Shown here: positions 44,377 to 53,618 of the stretch, piece by piece | Layout: each line of letters begins with the position of its first letter | How positions within the stretch are numbered: position 1 is the stretch's first letter | Origin: Xanthomonas sp. 3793 | GTDB lineage: Bacteria > Pseudomonadota > Gammaproteobacteria > Xanthomonadales > Xanthomonadaceae | NCBI RefSeq assembly: GCF_024806835.1 | Contig: NZ_JANTYU010000001.1 | Span: 558,001-622,000 of the forward strand | Length of the DNA: 64,000 nt | Reading direction: 5' to 3' | The notes under the pieces: model-generated | Seen by the model: only the letters and a program-made list of their open reading frames with translations | Database searches by the model: none | Told to the model about the DNA's origin: nothing | Position numbers and translations under genes: made by a program

Positions 44377-45084
44377 TCAGATCGGCACCGCACTCAACTT
44401 GCGGCGCAGGTAATTGCTCACTGCGCGGTGTGGCGATTTGCCGCGCCACGATGCCCAGCACAAGTGCGAGCCGACTGCGATCTGGCCGCCACGATGGCCA
44501 AGCCCGAACCAGGTGCGATCCGGATGGAAGGCATTGCGCGGCGGGAACACGATGCCGGCGAACTGCCCGCCATGCGCGTTGTAGAAGCGAGTGAGCCCGC
44601 GCGGGCCGGAGATCATCGGAATCTCGCGGTGGTCTTCCAGCGCTTCCGGTGCATGCACGTTGAAAATGTGCTCGATGAACGCGCGCCAGAACGGATGCCC
44701 CGCTTCGGAGCCGAACACGGCATTACCGATCTTGAAGTCGTCGTTGCCGGGCGTGCCCTCCTCGATGGGCAGCACGCATCGCTGCGACAGCACGTCCGCA
44801 CCTAGCGGGCGCAGTAGCTTGTAGTCGGTGTCGAAGTAGAAACCGCCATGCGCATGCATGTATGCACAGCGCGCGATGTCGGCTTTCATCACGCCAAAAC
44901 GGATGCGCTCGTAGCGCTGCGCAAACTGCGGAAACGCACGTCGCATCAATTCCGAGTTATCGGCATCGTCCCAGAGGTGACAGGTCCATCCGGGCAACAA
45001 ACGCTGCAGGCGATCGCAAACCCTGCGCTCCTCCCACAGCAGCTGCTTGGTGGGTGCGGTCAGGTGAATGAGTTGGGGAATCAT
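44377..45084 (-). CDS. DXD sugar-binding glycosyltransferase (GT32-like)
   Basis: The protein has 235 residues. It matches the Gly_transf_sug (capsular/OCH1-like) type: IPQLIHLTAP at the start, PGWTCHLWDDAD, FGVMKADIARCAYMHAHGGFYFDTDY with the metal- and nucleotide-sugar-binding Asp85-Thr86-Asp87, then a PMISGPRGLTRFY block. It likely adds a sugar to a polysaccharide or lipid in the cytoplasm. It stands alone; the acceptor is unknown. Confidence 0.85.
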   Translation of the reverse strand: MIPQLIHLTAPTKQLLWEERRVCDRLQRLLPGWTCHLWDDADNSELMRRAFPQFAQRYERIRFGVMKADIARCAYMHAHGGFYFDTDYKLLRPLGADVLSQRCVLPIEEGTPGNDDFKIGNAVFGSEAGHPFWRAFIEHIFNVHAPEALEDHREIPMISGPRGLTRFYNAHGGQFAGIVFPPRNAFHPDRTWFGLGHRGGQIAVGSHLCWASWRGKSPHRAVSNYLRRKLSAVPI

Positions 45085-45471
45085 GGGGGGCGACTCGGTG
45101 GGCTGGGGGAGCCAGAGCCGTCACCGCAGCACCGCGTTGAAGCGGGTCACTCGGCTGGCGACTTGGCCGCAGCAACCGTAGTCTCACTATCGACATGATG
45201 TAATCCACAGTATCTGATCGTGCAACGCACTCCCCATCCATAAAATCTATGGCGATGCGAAGTTTTGCAACGACGCATAAATCTTGGCGGATGCCGATTC
45301 AACCTTTCGCCGCTTTGTCATCGTTGCGTGATCGAGACCCGGCGATAACCGTCAGATTGCAGCACAAGGCGTATGTGTGCGGGGTTCGCGCCTTGCACAT
45401 CATCGGGGCAGCGCCGCCATCTTCGAGAGTGCGCAATCGCTGGCTGCCCCCATTCCTGCGCCCTGCCCGGC
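45085..45471. other. intergenic region upstream of the glycosyltransferase
   Basis: A stretch of 387 bases between the glycosyltransferase start and the phosphatase stop. It is AT-richer than its surroundings near 45190-45300 and presumably holds the glycosyltransferase promoter. No gene or repeat recognised. Confidence 0.45.
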
Positions 45472-46851
45472 TCACTCCCAGCAACGATCCGCACGGCCCT
45501 TGAGCGTGGCATCGCGCGGGCAATCGCGTGGTGCGATACGCCCTTGCGGGTGCTCGATCAGTCGTTTGTCGCCGTGCGCGTCGCGCCGCAGCTCGAAGGC
45601 GTCATATAGGCGGCCGGTGGCGGTGCGCGATTCGTAGACCAGATGCTGGCCGTCGATGCGCAGCACCTGATACAGCTGGGTGTCTTCACCCACCGGGCGC
45701 ATGGTCTTGCGGGCCATGTCCGAAAGCCGGTATTGCTTGGGCCCGGCGACCGATACCACGAACACCGGCGTGGCCTGCCCGGCCTGGTCGCCGCGCCGGC
45801 CATAGGTGTGGTCGTGCCCTTGCAGCACCAGATCCACCTTGTGCCGGCGGATCACCGGCAGCACCTGTTCGACCAGCTTTTCGTTCTCGCGATCGGCGCG
45901 CGGCGAAAAGAACGGCTGGTGGATCAGCACGATCGACCACGGGTGCGGGTTGTCGGCCAGCACCGTGTCCAGCCATTGCGCCTGCGCCGGCCCGGTGCCC
46001 AGGTCCAGTACCGAGGTGCCATCGAGCACGGCGATGCGCACGCCCTGATAGTCGAACCAGTAACTGGTGCGCGCCGTGGCCGAGGGCCCGTTACGCGGCA
46101 GGGCGAAGGTTACCGGCCAATGGCTGCCAAGCGTGCGGGTGGCCTGCGGAGTGTCTTCGCCCTCTTCGTGGTACTCGTGATTGCCCGGCGCCGGCGCCAC
46201 CGCGGTGCCTTCCAGCAACCAGCGCCCGGCTTCGAACCACTCCGCCCATTCGTTGTCGTCCTGGCCGTCCTTGCCGCTGACCAGATCGCCGGCAAACAGC
46301 GCCAGCCGCGCGTCCGGCGCCGAGCGCCAGGCCTGGCGGATCACCCGCGAGACCAGGCTGAGATTCTTGTTCTGGGTATCGCCGAAGTACAGCAGCGTCA
46401 GCGGTGTCTGCGGCGTGGCCGCGGTGCGGAAGTGATTCCATGCACCCCAGGTGTCGTGCCCCTGCACGCGGTAGGCGTACAAGGTGTCGGGCTGCAAGCC
46501 GTCGATATCGGCACGATGGTGATGCGAGCTGCCGTTTTCGCTGCTCAGCGTGGCGGTGCTGGCGCGGATGCGCCGTGGCGTACCGACGTCGGGCGAATCG
46601 CCGGCAATCACCAGTTCCAGCCACGGCTGATCGACGCTGGCATCGGTGCGCCAGGCCACTGCGAAACCGGTCGCCGCGTCCTGCGCGGGGGTGGCGACGA
46701 TCCGGTCCGGAAAGCCATCGGCCACGTAATGGGTGGAACCGGCCGGCACCTGCGTATTCGGCTCGGCCGGCCGCTCGCCAGCCAGCGCCTGGGTACCCGC
46801 CAGTGCGATCGACACGAGCGCTACATAACACGCTGCACGCGCCACGCTCAT
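45472..46851 (-). CDS. secreted purple-acid-phosphatase-like metallophosphoesterase
   Basis: The 459-residue protein starts MSVARAACYVALVSIALAGTQALA-GE, a signal peptide. A fibronectin-like N-terminal domain (about 45-145) precedes a calcineurin-like catalytic domain with metal motifs YFGDTQ, LFAGDLVSGKDGQ, APGNHEY, LIHQPFF and LQGHDHTYGR. Purple acid phosphatases remove phosphate from organic esters. Its ATG overlaps the stop of the phytase gene (ATGA), so it is the last gene of the phytate operon. Confidence 0.9.
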   Translation of the reverse strand: MSVARAACYVALVSIALAGTQALAGERPAEPNTQVPAGSTHYVADGFPDRIVATPAQDAATGFAVAWRTDASVDQPWLELVIAGDSPDVGTPRRIRASTATLSSENGSSHHHRADIDGLQPDTLYAYRVQGHDTWGAWNHFRTAATPQTPLTLLYFGDTQNKNLSLVSRVIRQAWRSAPDARLALFAGDLVSGKDGQDDNEWAEWFEAGRWLLEGTAVAPAPGNHEYHEEGEDTPQATRTLGSHWPVTFALPRNGPSATARTSYWFDYQGVRIAVLDGTSVLDLGTGPAQAQWLDTVLADNPHPWSIVLIHQPFFSPRADRENEKLVEQVLPVIRRHKVDLVLQGHDHTYGRRGDQAGQATPVFVVSVAGPKQYRLSDMARKTMRPVGEDTQLYQVLRIDGQHLVYESRTATGRLYDAFELRRDAHGDKRLIEHPQGRIAPRDCPRDATLKGRADRCWE

Positions 46852-47966
46852 GGCGCGCAGTCCTTCAACCGCAGCGTGCGTGCGATGTCGCGCCAATCGA
46901 ATGCGGCCACGGCCTGGTCGTCGTGCAGCGCGTAGAACACGCCGCCGGGGAAGCGCGCATCGCCACGCTGATCCAGCCACACGCCATCGGTATTGGCGGT
47001 GACGCGGCCGGCGAAGGCGCCCACATGCGCCAGCGTGTTGCGATCGAACACCTGGAACACGCTGCGATCCTTGAACTGATCGGTGGCGATCCAGTAGCCG
47101 CTGCCATCGGCGCACTGCAGCAAGGTCAAGCCCTCGGCCTGCGCCTTGAACAGCCCGGCGCCGACATCGCGCCCGCGGTAACGCCCGTCCATGCCGTACT
47201 CGCGCAACTGCGTGCCTACCGCCACGTCTTCTTCGGCAATCAGCAGCCGCGCATTGGCCTCATCGCCAAACACCGATTCTGCGATGCGCACCGCGCCAGC
47301 GGTGGTGGTGTCGCCAAAGCTCTGCGTCAGCCGCGCCTGCCAGCCCTGCCCTGCCGCATTCAACTGATAACGACGAAAACGCTGGCCCAGTTCGGCCAGC
47401 GGCGGCGGCTGATCCTTATTGGCCGGCGACATGTAGTTGTCGCTGACCACCACCTCGTAGCCGCCGTCATGCTTGCGCACCCATAGCCCGTAAGGCTCGC
47501 GCAGGTCTTCCTGGCCGAACGCGGTCAGCGGTTTGAAATCCGGCAGCGAAAACACCTGCACGCGGCGGTTGTCGCGCTCGACCACGAAGACCAGATCGTC
47601 GACCACCGAAATCCCGTTGGGCCGGTCCAGCTTGCCCAATGCCTTGCCCTTGCCGCCGACCACGCGCAGCCGCTTGCCGCTGTCGCCGTCGAACACCACC
47701 AGCGCATGCGTGGCCTTGGCCGTGGCGATCACCCAGCGGCTGCCATCGGGCGCAATCCAGCTGGCCGGCGAATCCAGATTGTCGGACGGCGTCAGCGCGG
47801 TGATGAAGGCTTCCGGCACCACTTCGTGCGCGACCTTGGCGTCGCTGAGCGTGGGATCGGTGAGCAGCGCTTCGTCGGCTTCGCGGTCGACCGGCTTGGT
47901 CGCACACCCGGCCAGCAGCAACGCGCTCGCAAACACTGTGGAGTGCAGCAGCCCGCCAGCGCGCAT
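46848..47966 (-). CDS. beta-propeller 3-phytase, lipoprotein
   Basis: The protein has 372 residues from ATG 47966. A signal with lipobox LLAGC (Cys about 20) anchors it to a membrane. The mature part has the repeating blades of beta-propeller phytases: WVIATAKATHALVVFDGDSGKRL, GKLDRPNGISVVDDLVFVVERDNRRVQVFSL, DVAVGTQLREYGMDGRY, AEGLTLLQCADGSGYWIATDQ and NTDGVWLDQRG. It releases phosphate from phytate, the phosphorus store of seeds. In other xanthomonads a phytase gene has been tied to virulence (recollection). Confidence 0.92.
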   Translation of the reverse strand: MRAGGLLHSTVFASALLLAGCATKPVDREADEALLTDPTLSDAKVAHEVVPEAFITALTPSDNLDSPASWIAPDGSRWVIATAKATHALVVFDGDSGKRLRVVGGKGKALGKLDRPNGISVVDDLVFVVERDNRRVQVFSLPDFKPLTAFGQEDLREPYGLWVRKHDGGYEVVVSDNYMSPANKDQPPPLAELGQRFRRYQLNAAGQGWQARLTQSFGDTTTAGAVRIAESVFGDEANARLLIAEEDVAVGTQLREYGMDGRYRGRDVGAGLFKAQAEGLTLLQCADGSGYWIATDQFKDRSVFQVFDRNTLAHVGAFAGRVTANTDGVWLDQRGDARFPGGVFYALHDDQAVAAFDWRDIARTLRLKDCAP

Positions 47967-50527
47967 CACAGCGCCACCTTCAGGCCCAGCGCATAGGTGC
48001 GGCCGTACTCTTCGTTCTGCAGCGTGCGCGAGGGCACGCCCTGGTACAGCTCCAATGGCTCATCCAGCAGGTTCTGCGCTTCCAGGTACAGGCTGATGTG
48101 GCTGTTGAACTGATAACTCATGCTGACATCCAGCTGGGTGTGCGGGGCGACATAGATATCGTACGCACGGCTCTGGCCGATGGTGTCCAGGTACTCGCTG
48201 CGATACACCGCTGCCACGCGCGCACTGAAGCCGTATTTTTCATAGCCCAGATGGCCGCTGTAGATGCGCTTGGACGAGCGCGGCAGCATGAAGTCGTCGC
48301 CGGCACGATCGCTCAGGCCCGGGTCGAAGTCGCTGTCCAGCGCGGTGGCGCTGGCACCGACCAGCAAGCCGTTCCAGCCTTCGGGCAGGAAGTCCAGCGT
48401 CTGCTGCCAATTGAACTCGGCGCCGCGCACCTTGGCGGTGTCGCCATTGATCGAACGCGTCACCTGCAAACCGGGGAACTCGACATCGGTGGTGCTGATG
48501 GTCTGCACGATGTAATCGTCGATCGACTTGTTGAACACGCCCAGCGACACCAGGCCGGTGCTGCCGATGTATTTTTCGAACGACAGATCCAGATTGGTGG
48601 AGCGATACGGGTTGAGATCCGGGTTGCCGATGCTCACTTCCTCATCGCCGCGGTTGATGCTCACGCGTGGCGACACATCGCCAAATGACGGGCGCGACAA
48701 GGTCTTGTTGGCTGCAAACCGCAACACCCAGTCGTTGCCGCTGTCGTAACGCAGGTGCAGGCCCGGCAGCACGTTGGTGTAGCTGCTGGACGCCTCGCGC
48801 GGCGTGACCGTCGCAGTACGGCCGTTTTCGGCAACGTCGACCTGGTTGCCGGTGGCGTTGAACTGGGTGTTCTCCACGCGGACGCCGGCAATCATGCGCA
48901 ATGCACCGATATCCCAGGTGCCCATCGCATAGGTGGCGAACACGTCTTCGGTTGCGGTGTAGTCGTCCTGCAGCGAGACCTGCTGGTTGCCGCCCACATC
49001 CTGCGGCCGTGCGCTGTACAACCCGCCCGACGCGCGCCAGTAGCGGCGCATGCCGTCCGAGCCGATGCTTTCGCCCAGCGTACCGCCGCGGTGCTCCGGT
49101 GCGGCGGTGGTCCAGCTGCTCAGATCGATGGCGGGGCCACGCCGCAGCTCCTGTTCGTCGACGTCCACATCGCGTTCGCGCCAGCGACCGAGCACGCCCA
49201 TCTTCAGGCTGGAATGTTCGCCATCGAAACGCACATTGACCTGCGCGCTGTGCTCGCTATCGTCCACCGTCTTGGGCGCCAGCACGAAGCGGTCGAACAC
49301 GAAATCCTGGTTGCTCTGCCATCGGTTGTCCGAGAAGCCCAACCGCGGGATGCCGCTGCGCTGATCCACGCTGGCCGACAGGTCGTCGCCGTCGTAGTTG
49401 AAGCGCGCTTCCATCTCATCGTTCACCCGCTCGGTGGTTTTGGTGTAGCCCACCTTGTAATCGACGGTGGCGCTGCTCAGGCGATTTTCGCCGCCAAAGC
49501 TGATCGCCGTGTTGTCTTCCTTCTTGGTGCGGTAGCGCACCCGTTTGGAGATGCTGTCGGCCGGCAGATCGGCCACGTTGTAGGTGCCATCGCCGTTGGC
49601 GCTGACCTCACCGTCGCTCAGGCCGAAGATGGTGCGCTGGCGTGTTTCGGCATCGTCGAAACGGCTGTACAGCGAGCGCAGGTAGTAGCGGTTGTCGGCG
49701 TCCGGGCGCCAGTCCAGATTGAGGTTGGCGCCCATGCGGGTGCGCTCGATGAAGTATTTGCGGCGCTGTACTTCGCCGGCGAACAGGTCGTCGGCAGCGC
49801 CACCGTCGAAGCGGTCGTACGCCACTTCGGTGTTGTCCGATTCGAACTCGCGGTCCTGATAGTTCACACCCACCGCCACACCGAAGGTGCCGTTGTAGAT
49901 GTCGCTGTAGTTGAACGCGCCCTTGGGGCTGGTCTTGCCCGACAGCGACTGGTGGCTGCCTTCGATCGAACCGCGCAGGGTGCGCCCGTCGCGGTCGAAC
50001 GCAGAGGTGGATTCCACCTGGATGGCGCCGCCGATCGAATCGCCCGGCATGTCCGGGGTGGGCGACTTCACCACCTTCAAGCGCTCGGTGGAATCGGACG
50101 GAATCACGTCCAGCGGCGCCGAGCGGGTGCCGTCTTCCGGCGTGCCCATGCTCATGCCGTCGATGGTCACGCTGTTGAGCGACGAATCCAGCCCGCGGAT
50201 CACCACAAAACGCCCCTCGCCCTGATCGCGGGTGACGCTGACACCGGGCAGGCGCTGCAAGGATTCTGCAACATTCTTGTCGGGGTAACGCCCCATCGCA
50301 TCGGAGGCCACGGCATCCTGGATGGCATCGGACGCACGCTTGAGATCGACTGCGCGCTCCTGCGCTTCCAGCTGCGGGCGCACTTCCAGACGTTCCAGAT
50401 CAATGGCCGCCGCACCGCTGGCCGCGCCGGATGCGGCCGCCGCCTCTGCCGCATGTGCCTGCGGGCCCCAGCCGGCCGATGCCAGCGTCAGCGTGATCGC
50501 CAGGCAGAGCGGAGTCTTGTTGGACAC
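47966..50527 (-). CDS. TonB-dependent outer-membrane receptor of the phytate operon
   Basis: The 853-residue protein has a signal peptide (cleavage near AHAAEA, residue 27), a plug domain (about 60-170, with ESLQRLPGVSVTRDQGEGRFVVIRGLD and the SIGGAIQV end) and a 22-strand barrel ending in YALGLKVAL. It belongs to the TonB-dependent receptors with outer-membrane transporter fold that import large or scarce substrates. Its stop overlaps the phytase ATG, so it probably imports phytate or its breakdown products. Confidence 0.93.
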   Translation of the reverse strand: MSNKTPLCLAITLTLASAGWGPQAHAAEAAAASGAASGAAAIDLERLEVRPQLEAQERAVDLKRASDAIQDAVASDAMGRYPDKNVAESLQRLPGVSVTRDQGEGRFVVIRGLDSSLNSVTIDGMSMGTPEDGTRSAPLDVIPSDSTERLKVVKSPTPDMPGDSIGGAIQVESTSAFDRDGRTLRGSIEGSHQSLSGKTSPKGAFNYSDIYNGTFGVAVGVNYQDREFESDNTEVAYDRFDGGAADDLFAGEVQRRKYFIERTRMGANLNLDWRPDADNRYYLRSLYSRFDDAETRQRTIFGLSDGEVSANGDGTYNVADLPADSISKRVRYRTKKEDNTAISFGGENRLSSATVDYKVGYTKTTERVNDEMEARFNYDGDDLSASVDQRSGIPRLGFSDNRWQSNQDFVFDRFVLAPKTVDDSEHSAQVNVRFDGEHSSLKMGVLGRWRERDVDVDEQELRRGPAIDLSSWTTAAPEHRGGTLGESIGSDGMRRYWRASGGLYSARPQDVGGNQQVSLQDDYTATEDVFATYAMGTWDIGALRMIAGVRVENTQFNATGNQVDVAENGRTATVTPREASSSYTNVLPGLHLRYDSGNDWVLRFAANKTLSRPSFGDVSPRVSINRGDEEVSIGNPDLNPYRSTNLDLSFEKYIGSTGLVSLGVFNKSIDDYIVQTISTTDVEFPGLQVTRSINGDTAKVRGAEFNWQQTLDFLPEGWNGLLVGASATALDSDFDPGLSDRAGDDFMLPRSSKRIYSGHLGYEKYGFSARVAAVYRSEYLDTIGQSRAYDIYVAPHTQLDVSMSYQFNSHISLYLEAQNLLDEPLELYQGVPSRTLQNEEYGRTYALGLKVAL

Positions 50528-50678
50528 GAGTGCTTCCCCAATCGGTTAAGAATGGGTGTGCACACTATGTCTGCGACGTTTCAACGACATGACATATGCA
50601 AGCGCGATCACACCGGACGTGTGGCAGCGCAACGCATGGCTGCGGCACACTGTGCGTCTCTCCCGCCTGTCGCTGCCC

Positions 50679-51311
50679 ATGAAAATCGTCGAAGTCCGCC
50701 ACCCTCTCGTCCAGCACAAAATCGGCCTGCTGCGCGATGCCGCCTTGAGCACCAAGGGATTTCGCGAATTGGTCACCGAACTGGGCACGCTACTGGCCTA
50801 CGAGGCCACCGCCAATCTGGACACCGAATCGCACGTGCAACAAGGCTGGGCCGGCCCGGTCGATGTGCAGCGCATCGCCGGTGCCAAGATCACCCTGGTG
50901 CCGATCCTGCGTGCCGGCTTGGGCATGCTGCCCGGCGTGCTGGCGCTGATTCCGGCCGCACGCGTGAGTGTGGTCGGCCTGCAGCGCGACGAAGAAACCC
51001 TGCAGCCGGTGCCCTACTTCGAACGCCTCACCGGGCGCCTGGAAGAGCGCGACGCACTGATCCTGGACCCGATGCTGGCCACCGGCGGCACGTTGATCGC
51101 CACCATCGACATGCTCAAGCGTGCCGGTGCGCGGCGCATCAAGGGCATCTTCCTGGTCGCCGCACCGGAAGGCCTGAAAGCGCTGGAAGCGGTGCATCCG
51201 GACGTGGAGGTGTATACCGCCGCAATCGACGATCATCTCAACGAAAAGGGCTACATCCTGCCCGGGCTGGGCGATGCCGGCGACCGGATTTTTGGTACGC
51301 GGGTGGAGTGA
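50679..51311 (+). CDS. upp: uracil phosphoribosyltransferase
   Basis: The 210-residue salvage enzyme makes UMP from uracil and PRPP. It starts [20 protein letters not shown] at ATG 50679. PRPP-binding [18 protein letters not shown], the uracil-site [17 protein letters not shown] and [15 protein letters not shown] are diagnostic. The long frame open to 50556 has no family sequence. Divergent from the TonB-receptor gene. Confidence 0.97.
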   Translation: MKIVEVRHPLVQHKIGLLRDAALSTKGFRELVTELGTLLAYEATANLDTESHVQQGWAGPVDVQRIAGAKITLVPILRAGLGMLPGVLALIPAARVSVVGLQRDEETLQPVPYFERLTGRLEERDALILDPMLATGGTLIATIDMLKRAGARRIKGIFLVAAPEGLKALEAVHPDVEVYTAAIDDHLNEKGYILPGLGDAGDRIFGTRVE

Positions 51312-51497
51312 GCTTTCCAGCTGAAGTGAGTTTCCCAGCTGAGATGAGCGCCCCAAGCGTCCAGATCAAGGCCGATGCGCGCTGCACTATCCGACCGCGC
51401 TGCAACCGCGCCGATAAGATGAATCGGCGACCTCAAGCCCCTTTCCTACAGGAGAGGGATTGGGGTGAGGGGACGGTGTGTCAGCGTTCTTGCACAC

Positions 51498-51547
51498 GCC
51501 GTACCCTCACCCGGCGCTATGCGCCACCGTCTCCCGACGGGAGCAGG
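51498..51547 (-). repeat. dispersed Xanthomonas intergenic repeat, copy 2
   Basis: Inverted partner of 421-472, with CCGGCGCTA-TGCGCCACC and CTCCCG-ACGGGAG. It lies just beyond the cellulase stop. Confidence 0.6.
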
Positions 51548-51577
51548 AAAAACCGCGTCGACGCGCTGAAGCCTGCC

Positions 51578-53338
51578 TCAGGGTGTCGACGCCTCGATTG
51601 CCGCACTCACATATACCAGCGGCGCATTCCAGTTGATGGCGACTTCATTGCTCGCGTAACTGCAGGTGTCGTCCAGGTACGACAGCGCCGGCAATCTGGA
51701 CGGATACGGCATCTTGCAGTCCTTGGCGTCCTGCTGTCCCGGTTGCGGGCCGCCGGCCAGCCAACCCGGCACCGGCGCCTCGATGCCGTCGGCCTCCGAT
51801 GGGCGATGATGGATATGCATCGGCGTGCGCTGGCCCACGCCGGTGACGAACGATAGCCCCAGCGGATTGCGGCCCAGGATGTAATCCAGGTGCGATTGCG
51901 CGGCATCCAGCGTCGCCCGTTGACGGGTCAGCCGATAGCCCTGCAGCAGCATCATCGCGCGGTTGAGTACGGACGCATTGCTACCCCATACGAAATCCTT
52001 GTCGGCCATGGCCAGGCGCCACGGAGACGCCTGCCACTGGTCGGTCAACTGCTGCGCCAGACTGGTGATCTCGCGCGTGATGCGCGCACGGTCCGCATGC
52101 GCGGTCAGCGTGTCGCGATGCGCGGCCAGCGACATCCACGCCAGCCCGCCCACATTGCTCCAGCCAGGTACGCTGGCCGGCACGTTGCGCGCCACCATCG
52201 CGTCGTAGAAAGCATCCTCGCCGGTGGTGACATACAGCTCCGCTGCCGCCCACGCGAACTCGTCGTCGACCTGCGCATCGTCATAACCGCCGGTGCGCAC
52301 GTCGTCGGGCTGGCGATAGATCACGTCCGGATGTTGCTGCGCCCAGCTCCAGGCAGCGCGCGCGGCCTTCAACATGCGTGCCGACACCCCGGGATAGTGT
52401 TTTTCGAACGGCGCATAGACGCGGCTGGCTGCCGCCATCACGGCCGCAAAATCCAGCGTGGCCGCGGTGGCCTTCATCACCACATAGCGCTGCTGCCCGG
52501 CCTGCGCCGGCATCACCAGTCCATCGAACTGCTTGTCGGTGAGCTTGTGGTACACCCCGCCATCGGCCGGGTCCTGCATGGCCAGCATCCATTCCAGGTT
52601 CCACCAGGTTTCCTGAAGGATGCCGGGCACGCCGGGCGCGTCGTCGGGGATGGTCAGGGCCTGCGCGTTGAACAGCGCCGGGTAGTGCTCGTAGGCCGCC
52701 AGCAAGGTGTAGGTGCTGATGCCGGAATTGACGATGTACTTGTTGTAATCGCCGGCGTCGTACCAGCCCTTGGGTGCGCTGATCACGCTGTCGGCCGGAC
52801 GCGTGGCAGACGCGGCGGAAGGATGGATGCGCACCTGCGTGTCCGGATGTCCGGCCGCACGCGCGTAACGCCCGGCGAACTGCGCCGGCAACGCGGTGCT
52901 GGCACGGTTGTAGTAGAACGCCTTCAGCGACGCATCGACTACCGGCTGATACGCACGCGCATCGATCGCAAATGCATCCGAGGCCGGCAGCCCGTCGATC
53001 TTCAACCGGTAGGTGCCCGGCGCACGCACGCTGGAGAAATCCGCCACACGCGCCTGCTGACCAGCCGGCGACCACAGCGCTGGCGGTAGCAAGCTGCCTT
53101 GCAGCACCTTGCGGCCCTGTGCATCTTCGACCGTGAAACGGTCCGCCCCCGGCGCCACGCCCTGCGGCAACCCGACCACCGCCAGCTTGGCTGAGCCGGG
53201 CAGATAGCCGAGCTGATTGACGTGGATGGCAGCGCCGGTCGCCGTTGCGGTGCCGGCAGTGCCGGTGGTATCGGCTGCACAGGCGGCGATGGGCGATGCG
53301 ATCACCATGGCGGCAATCAAGGTCTGGAAAATGGTCAT
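51578..53338 (-). CDS. glycoside hydrolase family 9 endoglucanase, exported
   Basis: The protein has 586 residues from ATG 53338. The signal peptide ends near CAADTT. An Ig-like N-terminal domain (AIHVNQLGYLPGSAKLAVVG, about 35-120) precedes the (alpha/alpha)6 GH9 domain. The nucleophile-activating aspartates are in GWYDAGDYNKYIVN, and the acid Glu is in YASNEVAINWNAPLVY close to the C-terminus; HHRPS is the conserved His motif. It cuts beta-1,4-glucan in plant cell walls. No carbohydrate-binding module is attached. The region upstream to 53908 is open but not homologous. Confidence 0.94.
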   Translation of the reverse strand: MTIFQTLIAAMVIASPIAACAADTTGTAGTATATGAAIHVNQLGYLPGSAKLAVVGLPQGVAPGADRFTVEDAQGRKVLQGSLLPPALWSPAGQQARVADFSSVRAPGTYRLKIDGLPASDAFAIDARAYQPVVDASLKAFYYNRASTALPAQFAGRYARAAGHPDTQVRIHPSAASATRPADSVISAPKGWYDAGDYNKYIVNSGISTYTLLAAYEHYPALFNAQALTIPDDAPGVPGILQETWWNLEWMLAMQDPADGGVYHKLTDKQFDGLVMPAQAGQQRYVVMKATAATLDFAAVMAAASRVYAPFEKHYPGVSARMLKAARAAWSWAQQHPDVIYRQPDDVRTGGYDDAQVDDEFAWAAAELYVTTGEDAFYDAMVARNVPASVPGWSNVGGLAWMSLAAHRDTLTAHADRARITREITSLAQQLTDQWQASPWRLAMADKDFVWGSNASVLNRAMMLLQGYRLTRQRATLDAAQSHLDYILGRNPLGLSFVTGVGQRTPMHIHHRPSEADGIEAPVPGWLAGGPQPGQQDAKDCKMPYPSRLPALSYLDDTCSYASNEVAINWNAPLVYVSAAIEASTP

Positions 53339-53618
53339 GCCACGATGGTCGCCAAATCGACGCACAGCGACAAGTCCAATATCGACATAAGCCACCGCGG
53401 CAAATCGCATTGCCGCTGGCGAAGCCGCGACGGGCAAGCCATCGCGCCGACGCAGGCCTGCACCTTGCACGCACGCGCCTGAGACGTTTCGCAGCGCGAC
53501 AGTTGGCAACGCTGCCGCGCGAGCCGACCCCGCTGACAAGACGCCACCGCAGCAGAGGGCATGTCCGGTCGTCCGCTTCGGCTTGCCTGCTCCGGCGCAC
53601 GGAGCAGGCAGGACGGAC

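Noticed and set aside
48755..51856. 1033-codon open frame on the plus strand
   Set aside because: It is antisense to the TonB-receptor gene and runs over upp in another frame; no protein features.
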